64,000 bases of DNA from Astrocystis sublimbata (lineage: Eukaryota > Ascomycota > Sordariomycetes > Xylariales > Xylariaceae). The notes beneath the pieces were generated by a model. That model ran no database searches. It saw only the letters and a list, made by a program, of their open reading frames with translations, and was not told the DNA's origin. Below, in pieces: positions 10,201 through 21,277 of the stretch. The first letter of the stretch is position 1. Each line of letters begins with the position of its first letter. Location of the stretch: assembly GCA_022453515.1 (NCBI GenBank), contig JAJNNY010000037.1:1-64000 (forward strand), given 5' to 3'. A program made the translations under genes and the position numbers.

Positions 10201-10240
10201 GCCGAGGGTTGATCTTGGGCCTGTGGACCTTGGGGCATGA
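7210..10240 (+). CDS. Secreted beta-L-arabinofuranosidase-like enzyme, GH127/DUF1680
   Basis: Probable glycoside hydrolase releasing L-arabinofuranose from plant or glycoprotein glycans. Eight exons: 7210-7336, 7388-7755, 7903-8068, 8440-8537, 8692-8806, 8869-9194, 9284-9337 and 9401-10240, giving 697 residues with all phases matching. Residues 1-24 are a signal peptide. Family motifs include LPLGSVKPQGWLREQL, GWGPARAHE and LEPNY-PCCTVNHPQGYPKF. The zinc/nucleophile residues known from GH127 HypBA1 can be placed: Glu346 and Cys348 in AELCTS, Cys420-Cys421 at the start of exon 8. Intron 3 (8069-8439) uses a GC donor (GCAAGT); the nearby GT at 8073 would break the frame. That intron has been enlarged from 153 to 371 nt by a solo LTR. 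The C-terminal beta-rich part is complete. Activity is inferred from family; some DUF1680 members have other sugar specificities. Confidence 0.9.
8110..8322 (+). mobile_element. Solo LTR, copy 2 (213 bp, target duplication AAGTC), inside an intron
   Basis: Begins TGTCAAGTGC and ends CACCTGACA, flanked by perfect 5-bp direct repeats AAGTC (8105-8109 and 8323-8327). It is homologous over its full length to the copy at 6281-6527 and keeps the TATA-like CTTATATACACAG at about 8236. It lies wholly inside intron 3 of the GH127-like gene in the same orientation as transcription, leaving donor, branch region and acceptor untouched. Removing element plus one target copy restores a 153-nt intron, so the insertion is probably tolerated by splicing. 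Confidence 0.9.
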
Positions 10241-11639
10241 GCGAGAAGGTGTGGTTTGAGGGATATCAGCGGAGCCAAACGAGAATGGTTTCCCTGTCGC
10301 TTTGGTTTTGGATTTGTCACGGTTATGCAATGCTTGATATCTTTGACTTGCTATTTGCCGGGGCTGGCTATGGCAAGGGCGTCAAGCTACGGTCGAGTTG
10401 GGTACAGAGGCGCCTACCATGGAGGACAAAATCCTTCGAGGGGCTTCATTCAAGGTTCGAGCGCAACCGCATGTAGCAATTGCAGTTTCGGTACATCATA
10501 GCAAGACTGTAGGGATATTGAAGCTCAGTTGCTAATTGGCAAGGAAGCCGTATGTCTCATGCTCCTGTGGTGCGTTGCTTGTGTTCAGCTTGTGTTCAGC
10601 TTGACTTTCAGTACTAATGTACCGCCAAAGCTGGAAACTGCAGACGCATCGCCAGCATCATGGATCTGTCGCACATGGCTCTCTATTTGGGCCCGAGGGA
10701 CTGGCCCAGCAATAGGCAACACGGCAGGGGAAAGAGAAAGGGTATGGCATGAACCGTGGCTATTCCTTTGCAAACACTCGCCAGTATACGGTCCTTGGAT
10801 GTGTTATAGGATGTATTTGCTTCCGATGAGCGATCTTCTGAACAGACTCCCGAACAGGCTATGAGACCCCATGATTAAAGTCCGGCGGAGGTGTTGACGG
10901 TTAGAAAACTAGAGAATAACAAGAGATCAATTGAGCCGTGCATGCGGGGTAATAGGTGCAGCAAATTATAATACACTCATTCTTGCAGTTTATCAACTTG
11001 GAATCAGAGTGGGGGTTTTTCTCTGCTGTAATTACAGCCTTATTATCTCCAAGGTATCAATGAGTCAGATATTTGATTTCTGGCATATCCACACTTGAAT
11101 CGCTCTAAATTTTCTTTCCCCTGCATTCTTTGTGACCTATCACTTTGTTATAAAAGGCGGCAAGTGTATTCCGTTTCGAAACACGGTAAGTTAAACCAGG
11201 ACCTATCGAGTACCAATGTAAACGTAAACAGAAACTCTTTCTCCTAGCTCAGCATGTAATCAAGGGATGAAACATACATGTCCTCCAATAACGTGTTGGG
11301 GGCGGCGCCACTCAATGTACGTAGCCGACATTGCATATTCACCTGGCTCACAGATAACCTCGATTTTCCCTTGGCAAATTTTTATGTTTGTTGCCTAGTC
11401 GACTACCAGCTGTCCTTAGTCACCTTTTGTACATGTGCAGTGCTCAATAATATAAAGTTCACTTCAGCTAGCATAGCCTAGCCACCTTCCTTTCTCCTCT
11501 CTTCCAGTACAGAAGAATACAGACTATTCTGCTTCTTTCGTTGCCGGCTTCTTTTGCAGCTGTTACGCGTCCTTCGCCGCCGCCTCGTCCTTTCTAAGTA
11601 TCGCGCAACTGACATCCCGTAAATACGGTCTATTTCAGG
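10241..11639. other. Intergenic region
   Basis: No gene is supported; short open frames on both strands lack family resemblance. The sequence becomes AT-rich from about 10870 to 11280. The segment 11480-11640 is pyrimidine-rich and ends in TTTCAGG just before the ATG of the Nudix pseudogene, so it may hold that gene's former leader and a leader intron acceptor. Confidence 0.5.
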
Positions 11640-12368
11640 ATGCCTAAGCGCAAAAGAACCCAACCGGCAGGGCCGACGATGCTTCCCGCTGCGAGCAAAC
11701 AGACCGAACTGGGCCTTCTCCGGTATCCAGAACCCGCCCCTCCTCGAATTATTATCACTGGAATGGTGGGCGGTGACGATGATGACTGCCCTGAGGACAT
11801 GTCTGCAAAAGGGGGAATCACCTTTTTGGTTGGGAAGCGCCTTGTTGCACCTGAGTCTGGTGAGCAGATACATATCTGACGGGCCCCCTTTGTTGAACTC
11901 ACGCATCTGACTCATGATATGAAGAAACTTATTCCTACCCATGCGGCCTCCTCCAGAGCGGAGAGCCTATCATGACCTGCGCGTCGCGTATTGTACGTGA
12001 ATAGACCGGCCTCGAAGTGGAAGGCGAGGAAATCATCCGCACCACGGAGAATGTGATCGACGGCGAACACTACGTGACCATGTTTGTATTCTGCGGCTTC
12101 CCTCGGGGCAACCAGGAGACCCCAACGGTATGAATGCGTAACCCCGTTATTCTATCAGTTGTCGAAACTAATCCCACGGACTTTCTACTAGGATCAAAAT
12201 CCAGAGTGGACGGACTGGCATTGGAGCACCCAAACTAGGGAAGACGCCAGGGAAATGATCCGTGGCGAGCAACCGAGCAAACCTGTTTTTTCTCCAGTCG
12301 TCAACCTGTGGGATGGAGAGAAAACCCGATACATCGATTGGGACCGCGAGCCTGGTATACGGATCTAA
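11640..12368 (+). pseudogene. Decayed Nudix hydrolase with stop codon in the Nudix box
   Basis: Nudix enzymes cleave nucleoside diphosphate derivatives such as damaged dNTPs. Exons 11640-11859, 11925-12127 and 12192-12368 join in matching phase and align with NUDT15-like proteins: GGITFLVGKRL, then LLQSGEPIMTCASRIVRE, stop, TGLEVEGEE, then NVIDGEHYVTMFVF and the terminal DW.W segment. The Nudix box G-x5-E-x7-R-E-U-x-E-E-x-G-U is recognisable, but the R-E pair has become R-I and the second catalytic Glu is a TAG at 12002-12004. The preceding PGGH motif reads PCGL. Several conserved residues have thus been lost, which argues for true decay rather than one sequencing error. The changes are not all C-to-T or G-to-A, so RIP alone does not explain them. 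A truncated product ending at the stop would be inactive as a Nudix enzyme. Confidence 0.72.
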
Positions 12369-15300
12369 GTGGTTTGCGTCACACGTCGGGGCAGAACAAG
12401 GTTACAAGTTCAATCTTCTGGGGACAGATTGAATCTCTGCTAGTTTTCACTATTTTTAACCAGCAAGGAGATACCGCTCTTCAGATAGAGTGGTCGCTAA
12501 AGAAGACTGCCGACTCTAATTGCATGTGCTATTGCAATAGACAGTTCCTCCGATAGAATATAACGCGTACGCCCTGTCAAAATGACTAATGGCGGCTCCT
12601 ACTACCACCATTTGCATATCATCAGCTCATACCAGGGTGGGACCATTCCGTTGTGGGATATGTTCGATAAGGGCAGGAAATAAATAATATAACATGGCGA
12701 TGGCTTGACTCAATGACTTCAATAACTGTATTAAATTCTGTACTTTGCCCCTCAACTCACATATTCAGAAGCTCTATGAACTCGCCTTCAGTTTGATGCG
12801 CCATCGACTCTTTCATTGGATCCATAATCTTTGCATTCGCATATCATGTATCACTGGGTCAATGCCACTGGTACTTGTTGCTGGGAATTATTACTGGGTG
12901 TAAGCCTGCCATATAGCTGTCTAGGTCAGCTCTTTACACGAGAGATGCCACACTCCGTCACCGTTGTACCTCCAAACTAACGGCAACAGTACATTCTGAT
13001 CTCTGGATTAGCTTGTAGTGTTGTGTCCATCATGTCTACGCATCAGCCCACAAAGGACGTAAGACAATTCACGCGGAGACCAAGGCGTGGTTGTCACATA
13101 GGTAAAGGCCTTTCTTGGGCGAGGCGAGCGTGGTTACGTATGTTTATTTGCAATTTCGATTATGCAGGTTGCGTCTAAGAGAGGTTCATAGCAATTCTTC
13201 GACTAGGGATTAGTCATGGTTTAGACTATGGTACCCTGTCCCAGCACACGATCTCCTACTTGGAGTATTCAAGGAAATAAGCGCCACCCAGCTTCATGTC
13301 AGGCTTCGGCCTGTTCATCCTCGAGACATCATTTGCTATCTACCTATGTATACGTACATATCTGCTGCTGCGTTGCTGATCGTACTATGCATGGAAACTC
13401 TGGTATGCATGGCATAGACACAGTTGACGAAAAGTAGCAGCCTATGACGGCTACGGCTCACGTGGAAAACCATGCCATAACCGATTCTTCCATACTTACA
13501 TTGGATTACCCCTTAGATACTATACATAATATTGTAGCATCGTCATTCGCCGAGGAGATACGGTCTCATAATTGTTGCAAAAAAACTTTCTCCCTAGGCT
13601 GCCTTATAAGGCGCAGAACTGGATACAGCACAAGTGTACTCATGCATGTCTCATCTGCACTGCACCGTACAGACATGCACCACCTACCCTCTTGGGATCT
13701 GATATTCATCAATGTCTCGGTTTTCTCGTATGACTATGAATGGGCAAAATGCACAAACAGCAGGGAACAGGTCGTCGGATGAACCGCACAGCCCGCGGAA
13801 TACTACCCGCATACAGGTATTATAACATAGAGCGCGGTTAGGTCCACAACCTGGGCTGACTTCGTTGAGGGTTCGACAGGCAGACAGACAGGCAGGCCAC
13901 CTATAGTAGAACAAGCCCCAGCTCAGCTATAGCGTGCAAATCCGACAAGCGAGAGCCATCTCCCGTCCGCGGAAGGCCATCCGGTCGCTCGTGGGGCTGG
14001 CTGAGGTTGCGACGAAGGATGGGATGGGATTCCCTTGCCTTGAAAGATGCAAATTGATGTTCGTCATACTACCACCTTCTGTGGTATCACCTCATTTCCA
14101 AAAAGAAACATGACACATGTCAAACAAGACGTCGAACTGCGCCGAACTTTCGTCCGGTTAAGGACAAATAGAGCGACACATCTTTTGCAGTCTCACTGGC
14201 CTAATTATGCCGTGGCCCCCATGCTAACTTATAAATTCGTATCTGATACTAGCACTCGACACGGGGGGAAAGAATCCGGGAAAACGCTCAAAGATAGCAA
14301 GTTATATGCACGAGCAAGAAGATGGCTGACTGCGGTCCGTTCATGCAGCACCAGCTTTAGCAGTGCGCGAAAGTTAGACATGTTCTCAAGTCCTTTTGAT
14401 AGAAGCCATCCCAATTAGACCTGCGCATATGTCTTGGCAGGCACCGGTGCTGAATTCCAAAGGATTCTGCAAAGTGATGGGCCTGTGAGTACCTCTCGTA
14501 GGTTACTCTGAGAGACACTTTGCACCTGCGCACTACCAGACTACCTGGCGTGCCTGCTGAGCGAGAGCAACGAGGTAAGACATTGGGCGCGGAGATTGGA
14601 CTTGTCCGTTCTCCGGGAAGCGTATTCGCTCATTACCTACGGCTCTCGAAAGTCGAGCTGTCTGTCACCAGGCCAGGTAGCTGATATCAAAGGCCGTTTC
14701 AGCCTCAACTTAGCCGTCATCCCGGCTTGGCTCCTCGTTTTCGCTTTCCCTTCCTCGCAGCTGACTTGATCTAGGTAGGTAACCTTAGTTAGTGCCTACA
14801 CCATGTGGACCGAAGAGCGGCTGCGCTACGGTTACGCCGCGATGGTTTTTATCGTCGTTTTCCCCCATCGCAGGGTTGGTTTAGTTAGGCACTACAAGCT
14901 TGAGTTGAATACCTACTACAACAGGAAAGGCGTCTAGATGAAGTGAGAGCTGAAGATGGGCAAAATCGCACCCGTTCTGTTTGTTTTGTCCGGCAAAGAG
15001 CCGACGTAGAGAGGGGAGATTGTGCTAACCTAGGGCTAACCGAGGGGAGCCAGAAATATCTACCCAGGCGAGCCAGGTACCGGGCATACTTACCCTAGTT
15101 GCTCGGAAAACAGTGCCGACAAGGGTTTCCAGGTCGTTGATGGAAGGAGAGAAAAATAAGTCAAGCTAAGTTACTCGTAGAAATTAGCGGATGGATAGGG
15201 ATGGGATGTGGATATGCCTGTTTGCTGTGCCTTGCGGCATGGAAGGATTCTAGAAGATTTCTCCTTGCGGCACATCCCTGGTGACACGCAGTACCCCTGG

Positions 15301-17885
15301 TTCGTTTTAATTGACGGCAGTGTGTTAGTGGGTTAAAGTCGTTTGGCCGTTGAACCAGCCGAGCCAGCTCGCCAGCCTACCTAGTACCTAGGCGAGACAA
15401 CCTAGGTAAGTACTTAGATACTTACGTTTCTGTGTGTGACATGTGGAACAGCGATTACTCACACATTCAAGTCATAACCAATTACAAGATAGATAGGTAA
15501 AATATGAAATTGAGGCGGCCAGGCTTCTGCGACCTGATTAATGAGAGGGGTGGCTCGGGTGGGTGGTATCGTGGCAGCAACAAATGAGACGGCTCCGGCG
15601 GACGAGGATTTTCACTCCAGGTACGTAGAGATAATGAAAACAACGTGAGGGAGTGAATCCATTGGGCAAAGACAGGCTTGGCTACACGTGGAATATCACG
15701 GTGACATCTGTGGGATGCATCGCTGCGACTGTTAGCTAAGTTGGAGTCTTATTCGCGCAGCCTCCAGTTGGCCTTGGGGAATCTGGCGAAAAGCGGCATA
15801 CGCATGGAGGGAGGGAGGGAATGAAGAAACAGAGATAGGTTGAACTCGAGACATGATTGGGAGTAAGCCTGGGGTTTCTCATGAGCATATGTGTTGTGTG
15901 TCCGTGGTCGCCAAGGGGGTTGGTTGTGCGTGTGGTTGCACCGCGAGCAATATGCACCTAAGCTAACGCCGCTCTTGAGAAAGCGATTCAATATTGGCAA
16001 TAGCAATAACGCGAAGCGGCCGCTATCGGACACTTGGTACTACGTGCGAGCTGCGTGAGCATCCAGATGCCGGTAATCAATTTGAAGCTGTATCCTAATT
16101 AGTTTGAGGCGTCTAGGCCATCGGGTTCTCGGGCCCTCGGGTTGTAGAATCACATTAAACTCCATTTGACATGATTGCTTAGGTCAGTTGATGTATGTAG
16201 TATTACGCCGTCTCTGCGTAATCCGAAGAATGGATGGATGGCGGCGGGTGTGTAGTAGTAGACATAAGACATGCAGATGCCACGACCAGTAGGTATAAGG
16301 GAATAACTTGTCCTACCAGTCAGCATCCAGCCATGCCTGCTACGCCTGCATTCTGCCCTGAGTATAATTGGAACTTTTGCGATGATCGGGGCACGTTGTT
16401 GACCTGACCGTACCGAAGTTAAGTCGAAATACGCTCGATACCTTCGGGTCTGATGGCGATCACTCGTATAGTGTTCCGTAACAGGCTTAACGTAACGCAC
16501 CTTTTGAACCTGAACCGACCCTGAAATTGATTGATTTTCCTCACGATGAGGTCGATGGAGGGTCGATCCCTGCAGCGGACAAGTCCCTCTTCCTGTCCGC
16601 CTGGGCGAAGATTGGACGGGCTCGACACGCTAGGGAATAGGAACCTGGGATTTGATGGCTGTGCCGGGGTTATCCATCGCTGGTGTTCTGGAAAACTTCC
16701 ATCAGGGTCCCGATTATCGTGGGCGTGCTTTGTCCCGTCGAGTTATCCCGACGCCAAATACCTAATCCCCGGTGTTAGTCTCATCGAGTACCTGTCTAAG
16801 TACCTAAGGTAATCATACAAACGACGTATTTAGTCCAGCGACACAGGAAGACCGCTCTTTTGGAACATGTGCCACGGCGTATCAAGAGATCCTGGATTGC
16901 GGCTACCGATGATGTGTAATTACGTGAAGAATACAGTACAACAACCTAAAACATACCTCAACATCAAGCCATGGCTGTCAGGCCAGCCAATCGAGGAGGG
17001 CATGAACGAACCAAGGTAAAACAGCGATCATTACACACGTGCCACCCCTCACGACGGTTTCTGCGTCAAACACCCTGACAACCTGAGAGTGTGGTGACAT
17101 CTCTGTTACCCTCGTTTGATTACCGTGTAATCTGCAGGATGAGCATCGATTGACGTTGAGTCGTTGACATGGTTGGACTGACTGCATTCATGTAGTGTCC
17201 CGTCGTATACCCACGAACGACCGCACCACACCCCACCACACCACACCACACCACACCATCATAGATGTGAAGTCAAAGGTTGAACACAGAAGAATTGCGT
17301 AGCATACAAACAGAATCAGACCCAGAAAAAAAGAAAAAAGGTATGTTCGCTGAGATGGTATCGCACCCTTACCTGCACCACCAAGACCATCAATCCGAGG
17401 TTAATAGTGGGTTGAGACGCGACGACCGGCAGCAGCAAATCGACAAGGAGGTGGTCAAGGTGGTGTCGGTTAGATTACCATGTCCCTGACCAGGGCCGAC
17501 CTCGTCCTATGCGCACCCTTGGTAAATGTACTGCTTCCCACTCACACCTCCACCCAGGATCTGCCCAGGATCCTGGTGAGGACCCGGCCAAGGACTTACA
17601 AGCTCGCCATCTCAATGGTCCAGTGGGACCCAGGCACCCCAGGTAAAGAGTCTCACGCAACGCAGTGCTCATTTCCCAAGGTAGATAGATACATGCGTGC
17701 CCGCTAAGCTTTCCATTCCCAATGGCGAGTTCCTATCGCGAGCTGTAAATAGGTACATACACTCAAGGTTCAAGGTTAAGTGCTTATAGGTAATAGCCAG
17801 GGTTCCAGGGCCCAGGCAGAACCCAGGCCCGCCAGGTGCTACTCGTTCAGGGCCAATTCCAGGCTGCTCCTACCTACCCTGTCCT
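12369..17885. other. Long gene-poor region
   Basis: About 5.5 kb without a convincing gene. Open frames up to about 120 codons (for example 13444-13782, 14047-14418, 15749-16033 minus) show no family motif and no consistent splice pattern. CCTAGGTA-type motifs recur near 14772, 15377-15410 and 16790-16808. A (CCACA)4 microsatellite lies at 17236-17255. I cannot exclude noncoding RNA genes or a diverged orphan gene. Confidence 0.45.
17236..17255 (+). repeat. (CCACA)4 microsatellite
   Basis: Four perfect CCACA units, flanked on both sides by near-matching units (CCCCA before, CCATC after). Confidence 0.85.
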
Positions 17886-17906
17886 CCCCCCCCCCCCCCC
17901 CCCCCC
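17886..17906 (+). repeat. Poly-C run of 21
   Basis: An uninterrupted run of 21 cytosines inside a pyrimidine-rich stretch roughly 950 bases upstream of the epimerase-like CDS. Homopolymer length may be imprecise in the assembly. Confidence 0.9.
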
Positions 17907-18851
17907 TCTTTTCCATCCCAGCAAGAGCGCCGAGCCAGCGTCGGCATCCATATCTCTCACTACCTTGTGCTTAGCGCGTTTCCTTCTCTTCTTAACTCTT
18001 CTGGGTCAAGTGTCTCCGTCCCTCTCTCCCTCTCTCAGTCGTCTCCTCTTTCGCTCCATCCCCCCCCTCATCGTTAGCAGGCAGGACCTCAGCATTTCAC
18101 CACTCCCCGGACTGGCTCGTTCGAATTCCAAGCTTCCAAGCTTCTGTTGCCGAGCCGGCCAGTACGCCGTTCCTAGGATCAGAACTACCTAGCACGACGA
18201 CTCATAACCATTACCCAACTGCTTCGTGACAGCTCCTGCTCTAATCTCTTGATCAATCTCTTAATTGAGATTGTTTTACCCGCCAGAGCTGCAGGCAGGC
18301 CGCCAAGAAATCCTTCCCGTGCCGCCTTCTTTGCCTCGCCGTCAGCCCGTCCGTCCCCAAAACCCGCCCAGAACCCGTCTTATACCACCAATCGCCAACC
18401 ACCACCACCCATTGCTTGCGCTACTGCAATCCTGACATACCACCACTTACCGCTTGATCGCTTGATCGCTTGCTTGAGAGCCATAGCATCCTGCTCCGCT
18501 TACGAACACTGCCAAGTTTCCGAGCCAGCACTAGCCTTCCTCCCCCGACCGTGTAGCTTAGGTCTAGCAGTCAACATCAGCTCCAACAACCACTGTCGGC
18601 TGCGATACCGACTGTATTCGTACCCACGGCATCTCTGTGTACAGAGACACACGCGCTTTTAGGGCTGAAATCTCATCGCTGGACATTCGGCGACATTCAT
18701 CGTTCCCCTCCTGGCTGCCCCCTCGCCGCTCGAACACCTCTGGCTACCGGCCCCGCATTGCGCTGTGCTTTGCTCACCGGCAGGTCGAAGTGACCACGAT
18801 ATCCCCACTACCGCCAACGACCGTTTCCTCGTCGCAATCGCCGCCTTCACG
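17907..18851 (+). promoter_or_regulatory. Pyrimidine-rich promoter/leader of the epimerase-like gene
   Basis: C- and T-rich on the plus strand with many CTCTCT, CTTCTC and CCGCC segments up to the ATG at 18852. Such tracts are common in promoters and long 5' leaders of fungal genes. Small open frames (for example 18249-18662) have low-complexity translations and are not supported as genes. Confidence 0.35.
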
Positions 18852-20155
18852 ATGGCCTCCGAAAAGCCGTCCGTGCTGATAATCGGTGGCTTGGGTTATA
18901 TCGGCCGCTTCCTCGCCAAGCATATCCATGACAACGAACTGGCGTCTGAGTTGCGACTGGTGGACAAGGTTCTGCCGCAGCTGGCATGGCTGGCCCCTGA
19001 ATTCGAGGACGCCTGCTCCGCAGCCAACTTCATGCAGGCTGACGCCAGCAGAGAGCGTATGTCACCCCATCGATAGTTGCCTGCGGCTCGGCTGCTCTGG
19101 CCAGCCATCCCCGGCTACAGTGTCTTGCTAACATATACTGGCGTCTGCGCAGAGGCCTTGACTCGCATATTTGACAGAGCTGACGGCAAGTCCTGGGACT
19201 ATGTTTTCAACTGCGGCGGCGAGACCAGATATTCTCAGGAGGATGAGGTCTACAAGGTGCGATCCCTAGGCTTGACGATGGCAGTCGGAAACGAGGCGGC
19301 GAAACGGGGAGTCAAGTGTTTCGTGGAGCTCAGCACCGGCATGGTCTACAAACCGAACTCGTCCCCCAGCAAAGAGGGCGACAAGTTGAAACCGTGGAGC
19401 AAGATTGCAACCTACAAAGCTCAGGCCGAGGAGGAATTGGCTAAGATCCAGGGGTAAGTCCCGATCACGAAGCGACGTCGTAGCCTAAGTCAGAGCTCAG
19501 CTAATCTCATGCCTACCTATCGCTACACAGTCTGAACCTTGTCATTGTACGGCTGCCCCACATATACGGCCCATATGCATCACAATGGGTTGCCACCGCA
19601 CTCTGTTTGGCACGTGTATACCAATCTCTCGAGGAGGAGATGAAGTGGCTGTGGACAAAAGATCTGCGCACCAACACGGCGCACATTGACGACGTCAAGC
19701 AAGCCCTGTGGGCCGTCGCGACATGGTACGACTCGGGCAAGACCAACTGGGATGCTAAAACCATGGGCAACGTCCCGATATTCAATGTCGTCGACAAAGG
19801 CATCACAACACAAGGCACGATAGCGAACATCATCAGCGAAGTGTTCGGTATCAAGATGGAGTTTCAAGGCTCGTTCATGAGCAATTTTGCGCGTCTCAAC
19901 ATGGACAGCGTGGTGGATGATGTCAACGATGACGTGCTTGGGCCCTGGGCAGAACTGCTCGCCGAGGCGGGCATCACGAGACCGGGCCCGTTGACTCCCT
20001 TTATGGAGAAGGAGCTCCTGAAGGACACGGATCTCAGCATGGACGGCAGCCGGCTCGAGAACGTGGTCGGGTTCAAGTACACGAGGCCGGCTATTACCAA
20101 GGAGCTTGTGCTGGAGGTCATTGAAAGCTACAAGAAGATGAAGTGGTGGCCTTAA
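18852..20155 (+). CDS. NAD-dependent epimerase/dehydratase-like protein (extended SDR)
   Basis: A probable cytosolic nucleotide-cofactor enzyme of the extended short-chain dehydrogenase/reductase superfamily. Exons 18852-19056, 19153-19453 and 19531-20155 join in phases 1 and 2 to give 376 residues. The Rossmann signature GGLGYIG (Gly12, Gly15, Gly18) is at the N-terminus, followed by an acidic residue in RLVDK that favours NAD. FVELSTGMVY corresponds to the usual Ser/Thr-containing strand, and RLPHIYGP is typical of this superfamily. The expected catalytic YxxxK is not intact: the aligned segment is TYKAQAEEEL, where Tyr156 is followed four residues on by Ala rather than Lys. It may therefore bind NAD without normal SDR chemistry, or use a different residue. 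The ATG at 18852 was chosen because it directly precedes the cofactor motif; an upstream in-frame ATG at 18765 would add 29 unremarkable residues. Confidence 0.88.
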
Positions 20156-21277
20156 TTGGGAAAATCACACTTTCATGATTTTTTATGTTATCGCGACTCA
20201 AGCATCCCTAAGTGATGATTATGATGACATTCTCACTGGGGTTGAACGGCTCAAAGTATATTTCAACAACACGACTTACATGACTGATGCCCACGGTTCC
20301 GCATTCGATAGACTCTTGGCGGCTTCTGTTCTTGTTTTGTGTATATTCCCCGGTTCTCGTCATGTCGTCGTAGAACTGGGTCTATTGCGAAGAAAACGGG
20401 CGATAAGTGTACGAGTAGGATATCCTCTCATTTTGTCCTTTTCCTATCTTCAGTCTGTTGTTGTTCTTGGTAGATGATGGCTGCCGAGGCACACTACAAC
20501 TGAAATTACCCACCATCGACATGTTTTACTGCATATACATACGTGAACACATTCATACACCCAGTTGCTTAGCAGTAGGCGTTTAAACCGAGAAATAGGG
20601 GACCCTGATGACGGGCAGTAGTTGGTGTCTTCGCTGGATAGACATAAGGGGCTTTTAAGTATATACAATTAATAAAACGGTCCTCGAGCCGGATGATCTA
20701 TATGAGACCTCGCGTTCCTGGGATGAATGTTGAGCTCCATGACAGTAAGAATTGCGTCGATTGCATACAGCCGAGATCGAACGGACCGGACAGCGTATGT
20801 TCATTTGCAGGACTTGGGCAAAGAGATCCGGCATAATAGGACAGCACTGATGCCGAGGATGCTTCTTTCTTCAAGGGTCTACTTGATATACTGCTGTTAG
20901 GGCAGATCGGATCAGGCTACCTAGGTACTACGACAGTATCAGACGGCGACTAGTGTACTCGTACTCACAAAAAGAGCAAAAGCGACTTGCAAATGTGAAG
21001 TTATCAGCCAGCCCATGGGGTTTGGCCGCCTCATCGCAAAACACAAGCACTTAGAGCACTAACTAGCATCACTAATCTCTCTGACTCCGTGTTGTGCATT
21101 TCTTATCCTGTCTTCACATTGCGGCGTCTTTCATTATCACATCACTCATGAGCCTCCACGGACCACGGGATAGGTCAACTCCTAGGTCATGCGTATATGA
21201 CATAGGCGGTCATAGGTCTTGAACAGCAGCACAACACAGCCTTTTCGTTGACACAACACATCGTCCACTCGACCTCC
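20156..21277. other. Intergenic, convergent 3' ends
   Basis: Spacer between the epimerase-like gene (plus) and the capping-protein gene (minus). It should hold both 3' untranslated regions. A GGCTACCTAGGTACTA motif lies near 20917. No gene is supported. Confidence 0.55.

Noticed and set aside
11991..12004. A tiny intron (GTACGTGAATAG) that would remove the in-frame stop in the Nudix gene
   Set aside because: Twelve bases is far below any functional intron length, and removing it would also delete further residues of the catalytic box.
11640..12368. RIP as the cause of Nudix gene decay
   Set aside because: The stop would arise from GAG to TAG, a G-to-T change, and other lesions need multiple changes; RIP makes C-to-T and G-to-A changes only.
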